This document shows, piece after piece, positions 28,190-40,002 of a stretch of DNA of 60,132 nt (positions are counted from its first letter, which is position 1; every line of letters starts with the position of its first letter). Under the pieces are notes generated by a model that saw only the letters and a program-made list of their open reading frames with translations, had not been told where the DNA came from and did no database searches. The stretch spans positions 1-60,132 of the forward strand of contig RPFO01002195.1 of assembly GCA_009746045.1 (NCBI GenBank), given 5' to 3'. Source of the DNA: Mesostigma viride (Eukaryota; Streptophyta; Mesostigmatophyceae; Mesostigmatales; Mesostigmataceae). The position numbers and the translations under genes are program-made.

Positions 28190-28431
28190 TACTTGCCCAC
28201 GCTCCTTGTTATGATATGCTCACACGGGTCTTATTGCACCCACAGTATGCCGGATCGTTAGCGTGTCCGTTTAGGTAGCGCGCCCGAATGCAGCTGTGGC
28301 ATGCCTTTGGCATGAAGGAGACTGGGGGTCTCTGCCCTTTCTCCTGTTGTGCACACACAGGGATTAAAAGCACTTCGGTGCTCCGTGACTCCCCAACGGT
28401 CCCGAGCACGTGTTTTAATTAATTAATTAAT
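28190..28431. mobile_element. Short repeat element ending in a TTAATTAATTAATTAA run
   Basis: About 240 bases ending in GAGCACGTGTTTTAATTAATTAA. It is a diverged copy of 56019-56260 (shared: CACCCACAG, GATCGTTA, GGTCTCTCC/GGTCTCTACC-type words, AAAAGCAC..TGGTGCTC). It is probably a MITE-like or LTR-like dispersed repeat. The stretch 28432-29150 has no gene I can support. Confidence 0.4.
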
Positions 28432-29164
28432 CACAGCAGACAGCACCACCACTAGTGCAGCTATTGGTCTCCCAATGACCCCACAACCCAAATTTATGTA
28501 TAGCAGGCTATGATATCAAGGAGACAACCAGCGCAGGCCAGAAATCGGGAGAATCCGGACCATGGTAGCTCGAGCCTGCCGTTATCTTGTCCGCGTGTTC
28601 GAGTCGTTCAGGATGATGAAGATGAATGGTGATGGAAATGTGTATCCTTGTGCATTGAAATTATGGCTGGCTTACGTGTAGAGCGACTAGATGACCTAGA
28701 CGGTGGGGCTGGAAACAGCATGCTGGATCAGGGCGTGTGTTTCGAGCCTAACTGGCCGGGAGTGTCTAGTGGTGAGCACCATTGCTGCGATCGCTCTCCC
28801 ACCATTTACGAGGAAATACCCGCAAATGGAAAACCACTGAAAAGGTAGCTAGTCAGTCATCACGTTAGCCATGCCATGATTCCAAAGGTCCAAGAACTGC
28901 ACACGGTGCAAAGGCAAAAAGCCGGAGGACAGCACTTTCAAATGTGCGGCGGGAACTAAAAGCCCGCGGATGCCAGAAAACATCGTGTTGCTGCAGCGAC
29001 GCGCGACGATGTGGACAACGAATCCAGTGCCAAGCTCGGAACGGACGCAAAGGAGATCTGGCATCACAGGGTTCAGATGTGCGGAGATACTATGCGATCC
29101 AGCCGGCTATGATATGTTCTGATCATGATATGTAGTTAATATGGGCCTGCTAACTGCTGTAACT

Positions 29165-29268
29165 AGGACCTAGATAGCTTACACCATCCATTCCATCCCA
29201 TGTTCCCCTCCCACTGAGGGCTTATGCTCACGTGACGCAGTCACGTGTCTATTAATTAATTAATTAAT
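29165..29268. repeat. Hairpin plus AT-run repeat, inverted copy of 51020-51125
   Basis: CACGTGACGCAGTCACGTG (29229-29247) is an 8-bp inverted repeat with a 3-base loop, followed by ATTAATTAATTAATTAAT. The adjoining CTAGGACCTAGATAGCTT and ATGTTCCCCTCCCACTGAGG match 51060-51125 in reverse orientation. Confidence 0.65.
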
Positions 29269-29839
29269 GGGCCTGCTGCGCATCCCTCCAATGCTTGCTT
29301 CCCCCCAAAGCATGGACCCACAGCAACAACGCGTTATCCCAGTTAGGAGGCATTATCACTAAGTGGGAGGCACAAGCATTTCTTTTGCAAAGATAAGACG
29401 GCAACAATGCGGGAGACAAGAGCTAAAAGATTGCGTGCAAAGATTAGCGGTAGTAACGCACCCTGCTTCATCACCATCACTCGACGAGCCGATGCTTGAG
29501 CAACTGGTCAGCCAGTTCGTGGTTCAGTTGCCAGAGCAGCGGGCCAACTAGGAAATTAGAATCCAACCACAACTGGGGTTGATTTGCCAAGCAATAACAG
29601 TTTCCCTATCTAAACCTCGATGAAGTGACCTATTTTCTTGAAGCCCTTTCCCTACACAGCTTGGCGGACGGTCTAACCGCCTTGATTCCTTTCCTTGCTT
29701 CCCTTTCCATATAAGCAGCAATATATACAAACTACTTTGTGTAACTATTTTGCTGATAAGATTAGCATAGTACTCCGCGGCACGCCCATGCGCATGACAC
29801 GCAAGTACTTACTTCTAGATACAAACTCCTTACTGCCCT

Positions 29840-30065
29840 TTCCCTTCCAGATGTCTCTTTCTCTTGCTTCCCTTTCCCTTGTAGACGTCCCTTACGGCCC
29901 TTTCATTACAACTCGCACAATGGGGTCAACCGCCTTGCTTCCCTTCCCTTGTGGCCCTCTCCCCTGCCGCCCTTTCATTACAACTCGCACAATCGGCTAA
30001 CCCCCTTGCTGCCCTGTCCCATGACTCCCCTTCCCTTGCTTCCCTTTCCCCGACCCCTGCGGACG
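29840..30065. repeat. Imperfect tandem repeat, C/T-rich
   Basis: CCCTTTCATTACAACTCGCACAAT occurs at 29898 and 29972, among CTTGCTTCCCTTTCCC runs. It lies at the 3' side of the minus-strand exon candidate at 29997-30310. 29269-29839 otherwise shows no gene. Confidence 0.55.
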
Positions 30066-30310
30066 CGGCAGCGGTACTGCGTACACTTGCTCCATCACGC
30101 GTGCCAGCAGCGCGGCATCGACGCCGTAGTCTCTGGCGAGCGCCGCCAGGTCGACACCTGGCCGGGTGCCCCCCCGGCCGTCCCCCGCCCGCAGAAGTAG
30201 CTCGATCAGGCGTCCCGGCTCGAGGCGCCCTGTGGTGACATCTGTCACCGTCAACCGGTGGTGGACGATCTCCGCCACCCCAGGAGGCTGGAAGGAGGGA
30301 AACCAGCGAT
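29997..30310 (-). CDS. Candidate host coding exon (partial)
   Basis: A possible acceptor (CCTTCCAG near 30290) opens a frame with VTDVTTGRLEPGRLIELLLR and VDLAALARDYGVDAALLARV, then Gly/Lys-rich low-complexity sequence and a stop at 29997. GC content and codon pattern stand out from the AT-rich surroundings, which suggests a real terminal exon of an unidentified host gene. No start is visible. The DNA to its right (30311-30950) is AT-rich with nothing recognised. Confidence 0.35.
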
Positions 30311-30957
30311 TAAGAAACAAGCACATGGTGAAGCAAGGGGTTAACTAATTAGGCACGTTAACGGGTGAAGGAGATAGACTAATATCAAGGAGACAACCAG
30401 TTGTGACTATATGGCTACAAAGGATGAACACAAAACGCACAAGCCAAGATTATCTAGTTTAGCGGCCAGTCAATAATCACATATTAGCATTAGATAAGCA
30501 ACTACATGGGAAAATTAACTAGACAAGAAAATAAATAAAACATCAGGTAGGACATTTGACAGTAGGTAAGATAAGATAATAACTAAATTAATAGGCAAGC
30601 AGACAGATAAGTAAATAATAGAGCTTCAATGAGAAACCATGGGCAGGTTGAGCCCTGCATTTAGCATTGTTTGGTAAATAACGTGCACTTTTTTGTCGAA
30701 TAGTCTCCTTGACAGCGCGCGGCTGGGTGATGGAAAATAACCGACAGGTTATGGCATGTGGTTAGTACTGCTCATAAAGTAGGTAATACTTTAAATACAA
30801 TAAAATGGAGCAGCCAGAGGGAAAAATTAAACATTTCGAGCAATAGCTGGTGCCCAGAGCGGCACGCTGCCTCCCTCACATGCGTGGCCTACACAATAGC
30901 CTCTTAGTACTCGAATCAAACAGACAACCTGCGGTGGCCGCGCGCTGCTGGATCCCT

Positions 30958-31725
30958 CTCAAGCATGGCGCACACACTGGATGAAATGTGGATGGCTACA
31001 CCCAACCGTTACAACAACGCGGTTGGCTAGCAGATATCAAATAAGGGGGAAGGCAGGCAAATGTCACGCACCCTTCAGTTTGGCAAAATTGATGGATACA
31101 TCGAACGGGTGACTACAAGAACACGGCTGGGTAGCCAGTAATTAGAGAAGGGAAGAGGGAAAAAAAGGCCTCACACCTTGCGTTTGGAAACATGGTTTGG
31201 CGATGAGGATGGATACACCCAAGGGGCTACGAGTATGCGGATGGTTAGCAGATATTTACAAAAAAAGGAAGATTGGAAGAGGAGGGAAAAGTTGGCACAC
31301 CACCTTAAGCTGTGCTGTGCGGTATGAATGGATACACCCAACCGGTTCCTACACGTGCACCGTCCGGGTCTACACATGCACCGTCTGGGTCTACACATGC
31401 ACCGTCCGGGTCAAACAGTGTGTAAAACACTATTTGCGAATCCATACACAATATATGGACGTTTGCGTGTCGGCCAAGCATTGCCCGCGCTGCGGAATGT
31501 GACCACGAAGATGTCACTGAGGTCTTCTTAGTCACAAGTAGTAGAACGCTTTCGCCGTACTGAGATACTTACAACATGAAGTGCAAATTTTGGCAACACA
31601 CGCACTAATAAACTTGTACATAACACGAATCGACATGGGCGGCACACACAGTTGCATAGCACGAGGGAAAACTTCACACACCTTATGTTTGGCGATGTGA
31701 ATGGACACATCCAAGGGTTCCATGC
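30958..31725 (-). repeat. Array of decayed exon-like units
   Basis: Five diverged copies of a unit that on the minus strand reads PL(G/D)VSI(H/L)IAK followed by a GTGxGTGA/GTGTGA-type donor. They are centred near 30990, 31092, 31208, 31329 and 31697; the first four are spaced 102-121 bases. Copy 31697 is the best preserved and lies in the frame MPPARSARPPPGGELDPEEQ...KIATHASMEPLDVSIHIAKH (31685-31825). A small repeat (CTACACATGCACCGTC(C/T)GG) lies at 31350-31410. 31830-33391 contains no gene that I can support. Confidence 0.4.
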
Positions 31726-33391
31726 TCGCATGAGTGGCGATCTTCTTCCAGATCTCGTGCTGCTCCTGCTCCTCAGGGTCCAGCTCCCCTCCTGGTGGTG
31801 GCCTAGCGCTTCTTGCGGGCGGCATGTCATCACCTGTCGCAGTCTCTGAGGTCGGGCAAGCCAGTCAAGGGGAGAATGCTGGCAGATGTCACTTATAGCA
31901 GCATTGAGAGTCCATAAAGGCGCTTCATTGAGTTCGCTTTGCCTTGACATCGGGGGATTTTGGCATGCACCGCGTTGTCCTGTCCCCAAGGGGGAAAATC
32001 ATCGATAGATGGGATAAATTTTTGACAAATAACTGTATGCACGCGAACTCCAATCACGCTGCATGTCGATGAACGGTAAGCCATCCTTTAACAATACGCC
32101 AGAGAGAGCAGCCTGAATGAATTCCTCTTAGGCTCAATAAGTAACGCCTGTACCTGGTAGTGTAGTCGGGCGAGGCGGACGACGCAATCTGGGCGGGCGA
32201 GGCCGCTGCGAAAGAGCGGATGTTTTAAGCGCTAGACGGCTAGAGCTTCCACCCATTTATGAAATACAACGATACTACGAACAACGAGAAGAAAGGCGCG
32301 GTGACGCTGAGTACATCGTACATAGAAGAAGCCCTCGATTGGGCACAGCCCATAAGTTGTCCATTGGGCTGCAGCCCTGACCCTACGTTCCACGAGGGTG
32401 ACCCCAGTTTTGGGGTCAGCTGGCTGAGGCGTAGCCCTCGGCGGTAACTCAAAACACTGACGATATCAAGTGCACAAAAAACTAGGCCGATCGTGCGATG
32501 TAACAGTCGAGATTGTGGATACAAGTCTCAAAGGTTTTGGAGGCCACGCTGCTCCTGTAGAAGCTGCCATGGCCACATCATGGCCGTAGGCGTGACCTGG
32601 AAGCAACGCTCTCCCACATACCCAGCGATTCCGACAGAAAGCGGCGTTGAGACAGTCGTCATGTGCTCATGCCACCTGCGCAGGCACCAAGGTCGCGTGA
32701 AATGAGCATCGTGATTGCCGAAATAATGCGAATTCTAATTGCTGGTTGTGCCACGTCCTACGGTGTCTATGCCAAGTCCACAGTCCGTTAATGCTGATGT
32801 CCATATCTGTCCGTGCATTTCCGGGTAAATGGGTAATTCTTTATTTACCAACAGGGAGACCTATATACAGTACAGTAGCTCCAGCTGGTTACCCAGTCTG
32901 GCTGATGTGGCAGGTGTTTACACTACTGTAGGTAAGAAGGGAGCGTTGCGTGCGCAGGGAAGCGGGAGGCCGGGAGCCCTTTTTCCGAAGGACCCAAGTC
33001 GCCCAACGGCCAACATGTTAAAAAAACGTCAGAAGGTTCGTTGATACTGTATCAAAGATCACGCTGATACACTTGCCAAAGAGCCGAGTAAGTATTTGTC
33101 AGAATTTCCAGAAGCGTTTTTGTACTCGGCGTGCCGTTCGTTTGGGACCACCATATTGCGCTGCTCGCTGAAAACGTCGTCTACGGCATTTTCCCCAGAA
33201 GATAGAAGATACGTTCTGCCAGGTTCTGCGCGTCATTTCAAGCCCGGAGCCTCGCCCATGCGGGTAACGTGGGGTACCTCTGGGCTGTGGAACGGGCCCT
33301 TCGTTGATTTGTTGTCTTCAGTCCAGTGGTGTACAGTACTGTACAGTAATGGTTTCTGGATTATGACTTGTTGCACGTGACCTTGGCTGCC

Positions 33392-36300
33392 ATGCTAACG
33401 TCCCTCGGTTTATCCATCGGGCTGCTGGCGACATGTTTCCTCGCCCAGCTTCCCGAGGCTGCATCCAATTCTGAAGGCGTTCGTCTTGGGTTTATCGGGA
33501 AAGCTTTCCTAGGCAAGGACTACGCGTTGCCTCCCCATATAATAAGGCGTAGGAACCTATTGCAGCCGAGCGAGTCCGGCGCTACCTCTGGACAACCAGT
33601 AGACCAGTCTAGCAAATGCCAGGAGGCTGGTGGCTCAATTCCGGTAAAGATCAGAACCTCGACGACCCAGAAGCATGTTTATATCGATTCTGCAGCCCGC
33701 AACGAAGGCGTCGGAAACGAGTCGGTAGGAACCATGAAGGTATCTTCTGGGGTCGCCTACCACTTCGTCGCGACATTCGATGCGCTGGCGTGCGGAGCCT
33801 GGGGAGCCCAGTTAAAGCTTACCATGGACCTCCAGAATTGCGAGGCCTTCGACACCGGAAGATCCACGAGAGGGTTGCCCATTACAAATCCTTGCGACGG
33901 AATGGGCGTGCTGTTGTCGGAGATGCGCCGGGCGTCCCTTTCCTTCACGCATTTTTCAAACGGGTCAGTCGACCGTGTGACCGCTGACTACGCCGTTGAT
34001 CCTGACGCTGGCAACTCCGACGCTCGCAAAGACATTCCAGGTGCCGAAACGACGGACGATCCCAATCGCGAGAGCTTTCAGTATACCTACGAGGAGGCGG
34101 AGCGCCAGGCAGGCATCCGGGACTTCGTGCGCGGCCTGCTGTACGGCCTTATGGAGGAACTGGATATCGACATGGACGCCGCCGAAGAGGAGGTTTCGAG
34201 GACGGAACGCGCGCGTGACCACCGTGGTTTCCGCGTGGGCGTGTCGACCAGAGCAGCTGTTCTCAAGGTGCCTGCCCATGCCAGTGCCACAGTCCATCCC
34301 AGGTCAGACATGATAGACTCTGCATCTGGAAGTAAGGCTCCTCAGATGACTGGCGCGAGTAGTTCAGGCAAATCAGCGAACGGGACGTCCGATTTCTCCC
34401 CCCACGATCCCAATGGGGGTGGCGATCGTGACTCTCCGGTTGGTGAGCCCACCGAACGAGGTGCTTCCAACAAGCAAAGTCCCCTCATGGGCAGCTCCAG
34501 CAGTGGTGCAGCTGCAAGCATCAAGCACATTGTCCAGAAACGCTTCTACCATCCGGAGGACATGCCATCCTCTGATGAAGCGTCCCAAGCCACTGATGGG
34601 GCCGAGTCTGCCACAACATCAAACACAGGCGCAGGCCATGCAGCTGGTGTGGGAGACCATCCGAGCGCTGATAGAAGAGATCCAGATGAGCATTCTGATT
34701 CTGGCAGCGGCCCTAGTCGAACCCATTCTAATTCCGGCAGTGGTCCCGGGACCCAGGATCATAATGCCAGCTTCCCAGGCCTCTTCATCCCCCGTGCTGG
34801 CATCCGCCAGTCCTTTGTGCACGTCGCCAGCTCAGCGCTGCTCTACCATCAGGCAGAGGAGGTGATCCAGCTGCCGCCATTCGGCTCCAGCGACGAGCCA
34901 GGCGCCGAGATGGCGACACCTGTCGTGCGCGTGCTGCTGCAGATCGGGCACCTGGGGAGCGTGGCGCCCCATCCGGCGCCGCCAGGGTCCCAGCCCGGGG
35001 GCCCGGGCTTCGATGGCAAGGGCCACGGGGCGTCAGGTCATGATGCCGGTATCCGGAGCGGCGGTCAAAATACAAGAAACGAAGCTGAAAATACCAGGAA
35101 TGAAGGTGACGAATCTACCAGGGATGGGGATGATAGTAGAACAAGGAGCGGCAGTGTTAATACCGGGTATGGAAATGCTGGCGGCCGCAGCTGGCATCAT
35201 GATCATGGGGCTGAATCGACCCCCCCCCCCCTGATTCGACCCGCCCCGCTCACGAGGAGCCTGACATCTTCGGAGGTGCCGCGCGCCAGCTCACCCACGT
35301 GGACCAGGTGTATCCGCGCCGCCTACTGGAAGAGTTCCAGCGGACGCGGGACCTGCGTGCCCGCCGCCATAGCAGGAACAACAACAACAAGTTTCCCAAC
35401 GGGGCGACCACAACCAAGAGTGCCAGCAACCAGTTTAATGGCGATGGGGCCTCCTCTCCTTCTGAGGCATCTCACCAGGGGGCTGGCTCGGCCTTGGGGG
35501 CAGCACTCCGTCACGGCCGTCAGCTGACCGAATCCGAAGTCCTGTGGTCCAAGACGGTGTTCGATGACAAAGTGGAGGCGTTCAAGCCATCGGCCAGTTC
35601 CAACGGGGATGTTCCCGGCAACCTGGGCGCGAACGCGTCGCTGACTCTGGCGGTGCTCAGGGACGCGTCGACCACCCTGGGCTTCAGCGCCAGCGTGGAC
35701 GGCGGGCTGGACTTGACGTTGTTTGGCTACTTGCTGAACCTGGTCTCGTTGAAGGGGGACGCCGCGGCCAGCTACGATGAGCCCACCCGGACGGTCTCTG
35801 CGGCCGTGTCCTATTCGTTCCAGTACCGCGCCCGGCTGCTGGGGAACACGTATGGGAGTGCGATGAACGAGAAGGCCGACAAGCAATCGGTCTCGCTCTC
35901 GCCCAACATGCTCGTGCCCCCCACGTGCTCCGACCCGGACCTTTCCGAGAACGCCCTGTTCTCGCGCGAGTGGGTCATCTTCCAGCGCGACAACTTGATG
36001 TTCTTCCAGCGGTCGTACCAATTCGCTGTCTACGGCATCCCCACGGTCGTCCAGGTGAGCCTCAAGGGCAAGCTCGAGGCCAAGGTGGGGGTGTCGGCGT
36101 GTTTCGAGTCGAGCCGCCACCACGTGATATTCAAGGGGAGCATGGACGCGTATGCCATCGGGTACGGCTCGGTCGGCGCAGGGATCAAATGGCTGCAGAC
36201 GGTGGGGATTGAGGCGGAAGTCCAGGTGGCGACGGCGGGGCTCTCGGTGAGCGGTGACTGGGACCTGCTGACGACCAGGGACAACGTGCTGGCGCTGGCG

Positions 36301-38138
36301 CTGCCCCTCCCCTCGTGCACCGCGCGCAATACATACGTCAAGGGCATGGGCATCGCGGTGAGCGTGTTCGCCAAGGGGTTCATTTACACAGGGCGGAAAG
36401 AGATATGGAACCGAAAGGCCACCGTGTGGTGGGATGAGACCAAGCGCACGTGCTCCGCGTCCGAGATATCAGGGACGGCTCCCGGGAGGGGGTCCATCGA
36501 TGTGGCCAACGCGGCCTCGGCGATCCTGCCAGAGTTCAACGCGGGCGGGAGCTACGCCATGGCCGCGTGCCCCCCAGGGTACCGCGACTGCTTCCCAGGG
36601 TCCTCCGCCTGCATTGATATCCTGTTCAACAACCAGCACTGCGGCAACTGCAACAACACGGTGCCTTCACGGACCTTCTGTCAGAACGGAGTCATTAAGA
36701 CGATGCCGCCCGAGTCACCCACATACATCTCCATGGAGGCGATCGTCTACCGGCCCACCTCCGGTGACCTCAGCGACATCTCCCAAGTCCGCATCCACTT
36801 CAAGTACAACCCGGCGACGATGAAGCCCAACACGCGCATGTCGGACCGGCACCCGCCGCCCAAGGACTTCGGCAACCAGTGCTTCATCAACGGGGTGAAC
36901 GTGGTCCCCCAGTACGACGTCCCTGCAGGGTTCACCGAGCCCCAGGTGGTGGTCAAGCCAGGGACATCCCCAGGCATGCTGAGCACCCTCTCGGGCAGCT
37001 CGGACTTCAACCAGTATGGTTACGTCGGATGGGAGCTGATCTTCACCGTCAACGATGCCACGTCCATGTCTCGCTTCGCGGCGGGCCAGCTGTGCATCAA
37101 CTGCGACCTGATCGACATCCCCCAGCTGGGCTATTACGTGCTTCTGAACGGGGTGTACCAGCTGGATACCTCGCTCGGGTGGAGCATCCCTCGGTGCACC
37201 TCGGGGACCGAGTTCATCAACTGCAAGGCGTACAGCCTGGCGGAGCCGGCCCCCGCCTCGGGCTACCAGCAGAAGTATGTCCGTGCGACCGCCATCAGCG
37301 GCGCCCACAGCTTGTCCAATGTCAACGGTTTCGGCACATGCAATCTGACCACGACGGCGAGCCCCTGCCAGTGCGTGCCTCAGGCAGATGATCGGCCGTC
37401 CCCTCCGCCCCCCCCGCCCTCTCCCCCCCCCCGCCCCCCCCCCCCTCCCTCCCCGCCACCTCCTCCTTCTCCACCCCCTCCACCTCCTCCTTCTCCACCC
37501 CCTCCACCTCCTCCTCCTTCTCCACCCCCTCCACCTCCTCCTTCTCCACCCCCTACACCTCCTTCTCCACCCCCTCCACCCCCTCCTTCTCCACCCCCTC
37601 CACCCCCTCCACCTCCTACTTCTCCACCCCCTCCACCTCCTCCTTCCCCACCCCCTCCCTCTCCACCTCCGAGTAGTCCACCCCCCCCTTCTCCACCCCC
37701 TCCCCTTCCACCACCTCCTCCCTCTCCACCTCTAAGTACTCCACCCCCCCCTTCGTTCCCACCCCCTAGAAGCCCGCCACCTCCTCCTTCTCCACCACCT
37801 CCTCCACCTCCTCCCTCTCCACCTCCTCCTTCGCCACCTCCTCCCTCTCCACCTCCTAAAAGCCCGCCCCCCCCCCCGTCCCCACCCCCAAAGAGTCCGC
37901 CACCGCCACCATTATCACCACCACAATCGCTGCCGCCACCACCGCCACCATCGCCGCCATCACCACCGCCATCGCCACCACCACCACCCTCACCATCACC
38001 ACCGCCGCCACCACCACCATCTCCACTACCACCATCACCACGGCCACCGCCACCACCACCTCCATCACCTCTGCCACAATCACCATGCACCGCCACCGTC
38101 ACCACGCCCCCCCCCTCCACGCCCCCCCCCTCCTGCAG
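33392..38138 (+). CDS. Secreted hydroxyproline-rich (cell-wall/matrix type) protein, one frameshift
   Basis: The ATG at 33392 starts a signal-peptide-like segment (MLTSLGLSIGLLATCFLAQL). A long Ser/Gly/Asp-rich region follows to about 35220, where a run of 13 C breaks the frame; one added C joins the second part. That part has a beta-rich region, a small Cys motif (CPPGYRDC, then NNQHCGNCNN), a Cys-containing globular segment (AAGQLCINCDLIDIPQLGYY) and then about 250 residues of SPPPPP-type repeats (37381-38130). Such tracts are hydroxylated and glycosylated in green algal walls. A donor (CTGCAG^GTACGT) at 38139 suggests further exons; without splicing the frame stops at 38211. It may be one gene with the exons at 40.0-50.9 kb, though the phases I tested do not connect. 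Confidence 0.7.
37381..38130 (+). repeat. SPPPP-coding low-complexity tract
   Basis: Dense CCACCTCCTCCTTCT-type codons encode Ser-Pro(3-7) units. From about 37900 codon usage changes to CCA-rich (CCACCACCATCACC), so the tract is made of two differently expanded parts. Long C runs here make indel errors likely. Confidence 0.85.
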
Positions 38139-39014
38139 GTACGTATGGCACCGTGTCTTGTCTAGCGTTCTTACGAGAGTTCCTGGCATTTCTGCATTGT
38201 TGCCGCAATGATGCCATCGCTGCCTCTGTACGATAGTTCTCCTTCATGTTTAAGTCCTCTTATCTGCTGTCGAAACCCAATTGACTCTGTTTTTACTTCC
38301 ATTACAGCTGATTTGATGCATGCTTAGTTCGTGGGAATGTGGCGCCTGCCAGATAGCTTGCATGTGCGGGCCGCGCACAGCCAGGTTGTGCCAACCAACC
38401 AATCTCATCACGCACAGGTGTTTCGCAAAATTGCTTTGATTTAGGGGGGCTGCCCGTGCCTGTCCAGTTCGGTTTCAACCGTAACTTATAACAAACCCGG
38501 CTTTCTTATTACGACGAATTGCTTTTACCTGACGGTGACCTTCCCAAAAGAGGCACCTACGAGCAAACAAACGATTGAACAAATGGGTGAATGTAACACA
38601 CACCATGCATCGTAAGAGATCATGGTGTGCAACCCCGCCCATCTCGGCATGCCTCTTTATATTACAGGGTTTTGGGAAACCTGCTAGCACAGTACGCAAT
38701 AGTCAGTGTTTGTTGTGGTCAGCGCGTCCCAAACGGGTCCATGCGATTTACTTGAGGGTGGTAAAGAGGTCTGGTTGGGCAAGCAGTGCCAGGGATGGTG
38801 GGATGAATAAGCCAGGGATGTGGGGGGTAGCCGGAGAGCAACGTGGCGTGCTGGTGCTGGACCGTGCGTGCATGAGCCCTTGATGTATACTACCCGTAAT
38901 ATAGATATAGTGTCCAAGTAGTGATTGAGCTGTCATCCACAGCTTTGTTAGGTTCTGGAAAGGCAACATGGGACTCTGGTTCATCGGCTGGCGTGTGCAT
39001 GGGCCATTTTCGCG

Positions 39015-39078
39015 CCTCACATGGCTAACGGACCGACAAGCTCTCTCGCCTCACATGGCTAACGGACCGACAAGCTCT
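39015..39078. repeat. 32-bp direct duplication
   Basis: CCTCACATGGCTAACGGACC followed by GACAAGCTCTCT occurs twice in tandem. 38212-39014 shows no gene I can support. Confidence 0.7.
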
Positions 39079-39132
39079 CTACCTGTTTTCGGCGAGGGCC
39101 CTCTTCACGGCACTATGTTCCACCTCCATGGG

Positions 39133-39630
39133 ATGCGTATTGTACAGGTAGGCAGTCCTCACTCTAGTTCCACTAAGTAATGTATTGTACAGGTAGGCAG
39201 TCCTTACTCTAGTTCCAGTAAGTAATGTATTGTACAGGTAGGCAGTCCTTACTCTAGTTCCAGTAAGTAATGTATTGTACAGGTAGGCAGTCCTCACTCT
39301 AGTTCCAGTAAGTAATGTATTGTACAGGTAGGCAGTCCTTACTCTAGTTCCAGTGAGTAATGTATTGTACAGGTAGGCAGTCCTCACTCTAGTTCCAGTA
39401 AGTAATGTATTGTACAGGTAGGCAGTCCTTACTCTAGTTCCAGTAAGTAATGTATTGTACAGGTAGGCATTCCTCACTCTAGTTCCACTAAGTAATGTAT
39501 TGTACAGGTAGGCAGTCCTTACTCTAGTTCCAGTAAGTAATGTATTGTACAGGTAGGCAGTCCTTACTCTAGTTCCAGTAAGTAATGTATTGTACAGCTA
39601 GGCAGTCCTCACTCTAGTTCCAGTAAGTAA
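39133..39630. repeat. 45-bp minisatellite, about 11 copies
   Basis: The unit contains TGTATTGTACAGGTAGGCAG and CTCTAGTTCCAGTAAGTAA. Period 45 is a multiple of three, so the minus strand stays open as a 15-residue repeat (RTAYLYNTLLTGTRV); I regard this as a by-product. Each unit carries CAG^GTAGG and CAGTAAGT-like words. 39631-40002 contains an AATA-rich run (39764-39790) and no gene. Confidence 0.85.
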
Positions 39631-40002
39631 TATCAGTCCCTGGCCTTCATAGGCTGGGCTGGAAGTGCTCATTGAAATGGCCAAGCTTCTGTCTTATGCC
39701 CCAGAAAATTTCCGTTTCAAGATATGATGCATCCCCTCCTGTGTTAGCGAAAAGAGTCTGAAAATAATAATAATAATAAATAAATAAATAGTAATAGGTT
39801 CAGACAGCCTATGATCAAGATGTAGACTATGTTTTGCTATCTAAACTACAACAGACTGTGTTCAAGACGGAAACTATTGGTTCCCCCAATCTTCTAGAAC
39901 ACACGAGCCACCTGACCTACTTCATAAATTGCACTCCCAAAATGGCTCTCTTACCTTCTGTACTCAAGGCCTTTATTCCTACCACTGCCAACACGCTCCC
40001 AG

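Noticed and set aside
37380-38189. Minus-strand Gly/Glu-rich ORF
   Set aside because: Shadow of the SPPPP-coding tract on the opposite strand.
39079-39477. Minus-strand repeat protein (15-residue units)
   Set aside because: A by-product of a 45-bp period; no start context, splice sites or non-repeat domain.
39133-39630. CRISPR-like array
   Set aside because: Units are contiguous 45-bp tandem repeats without unique spacers; no cas-type gene is near.
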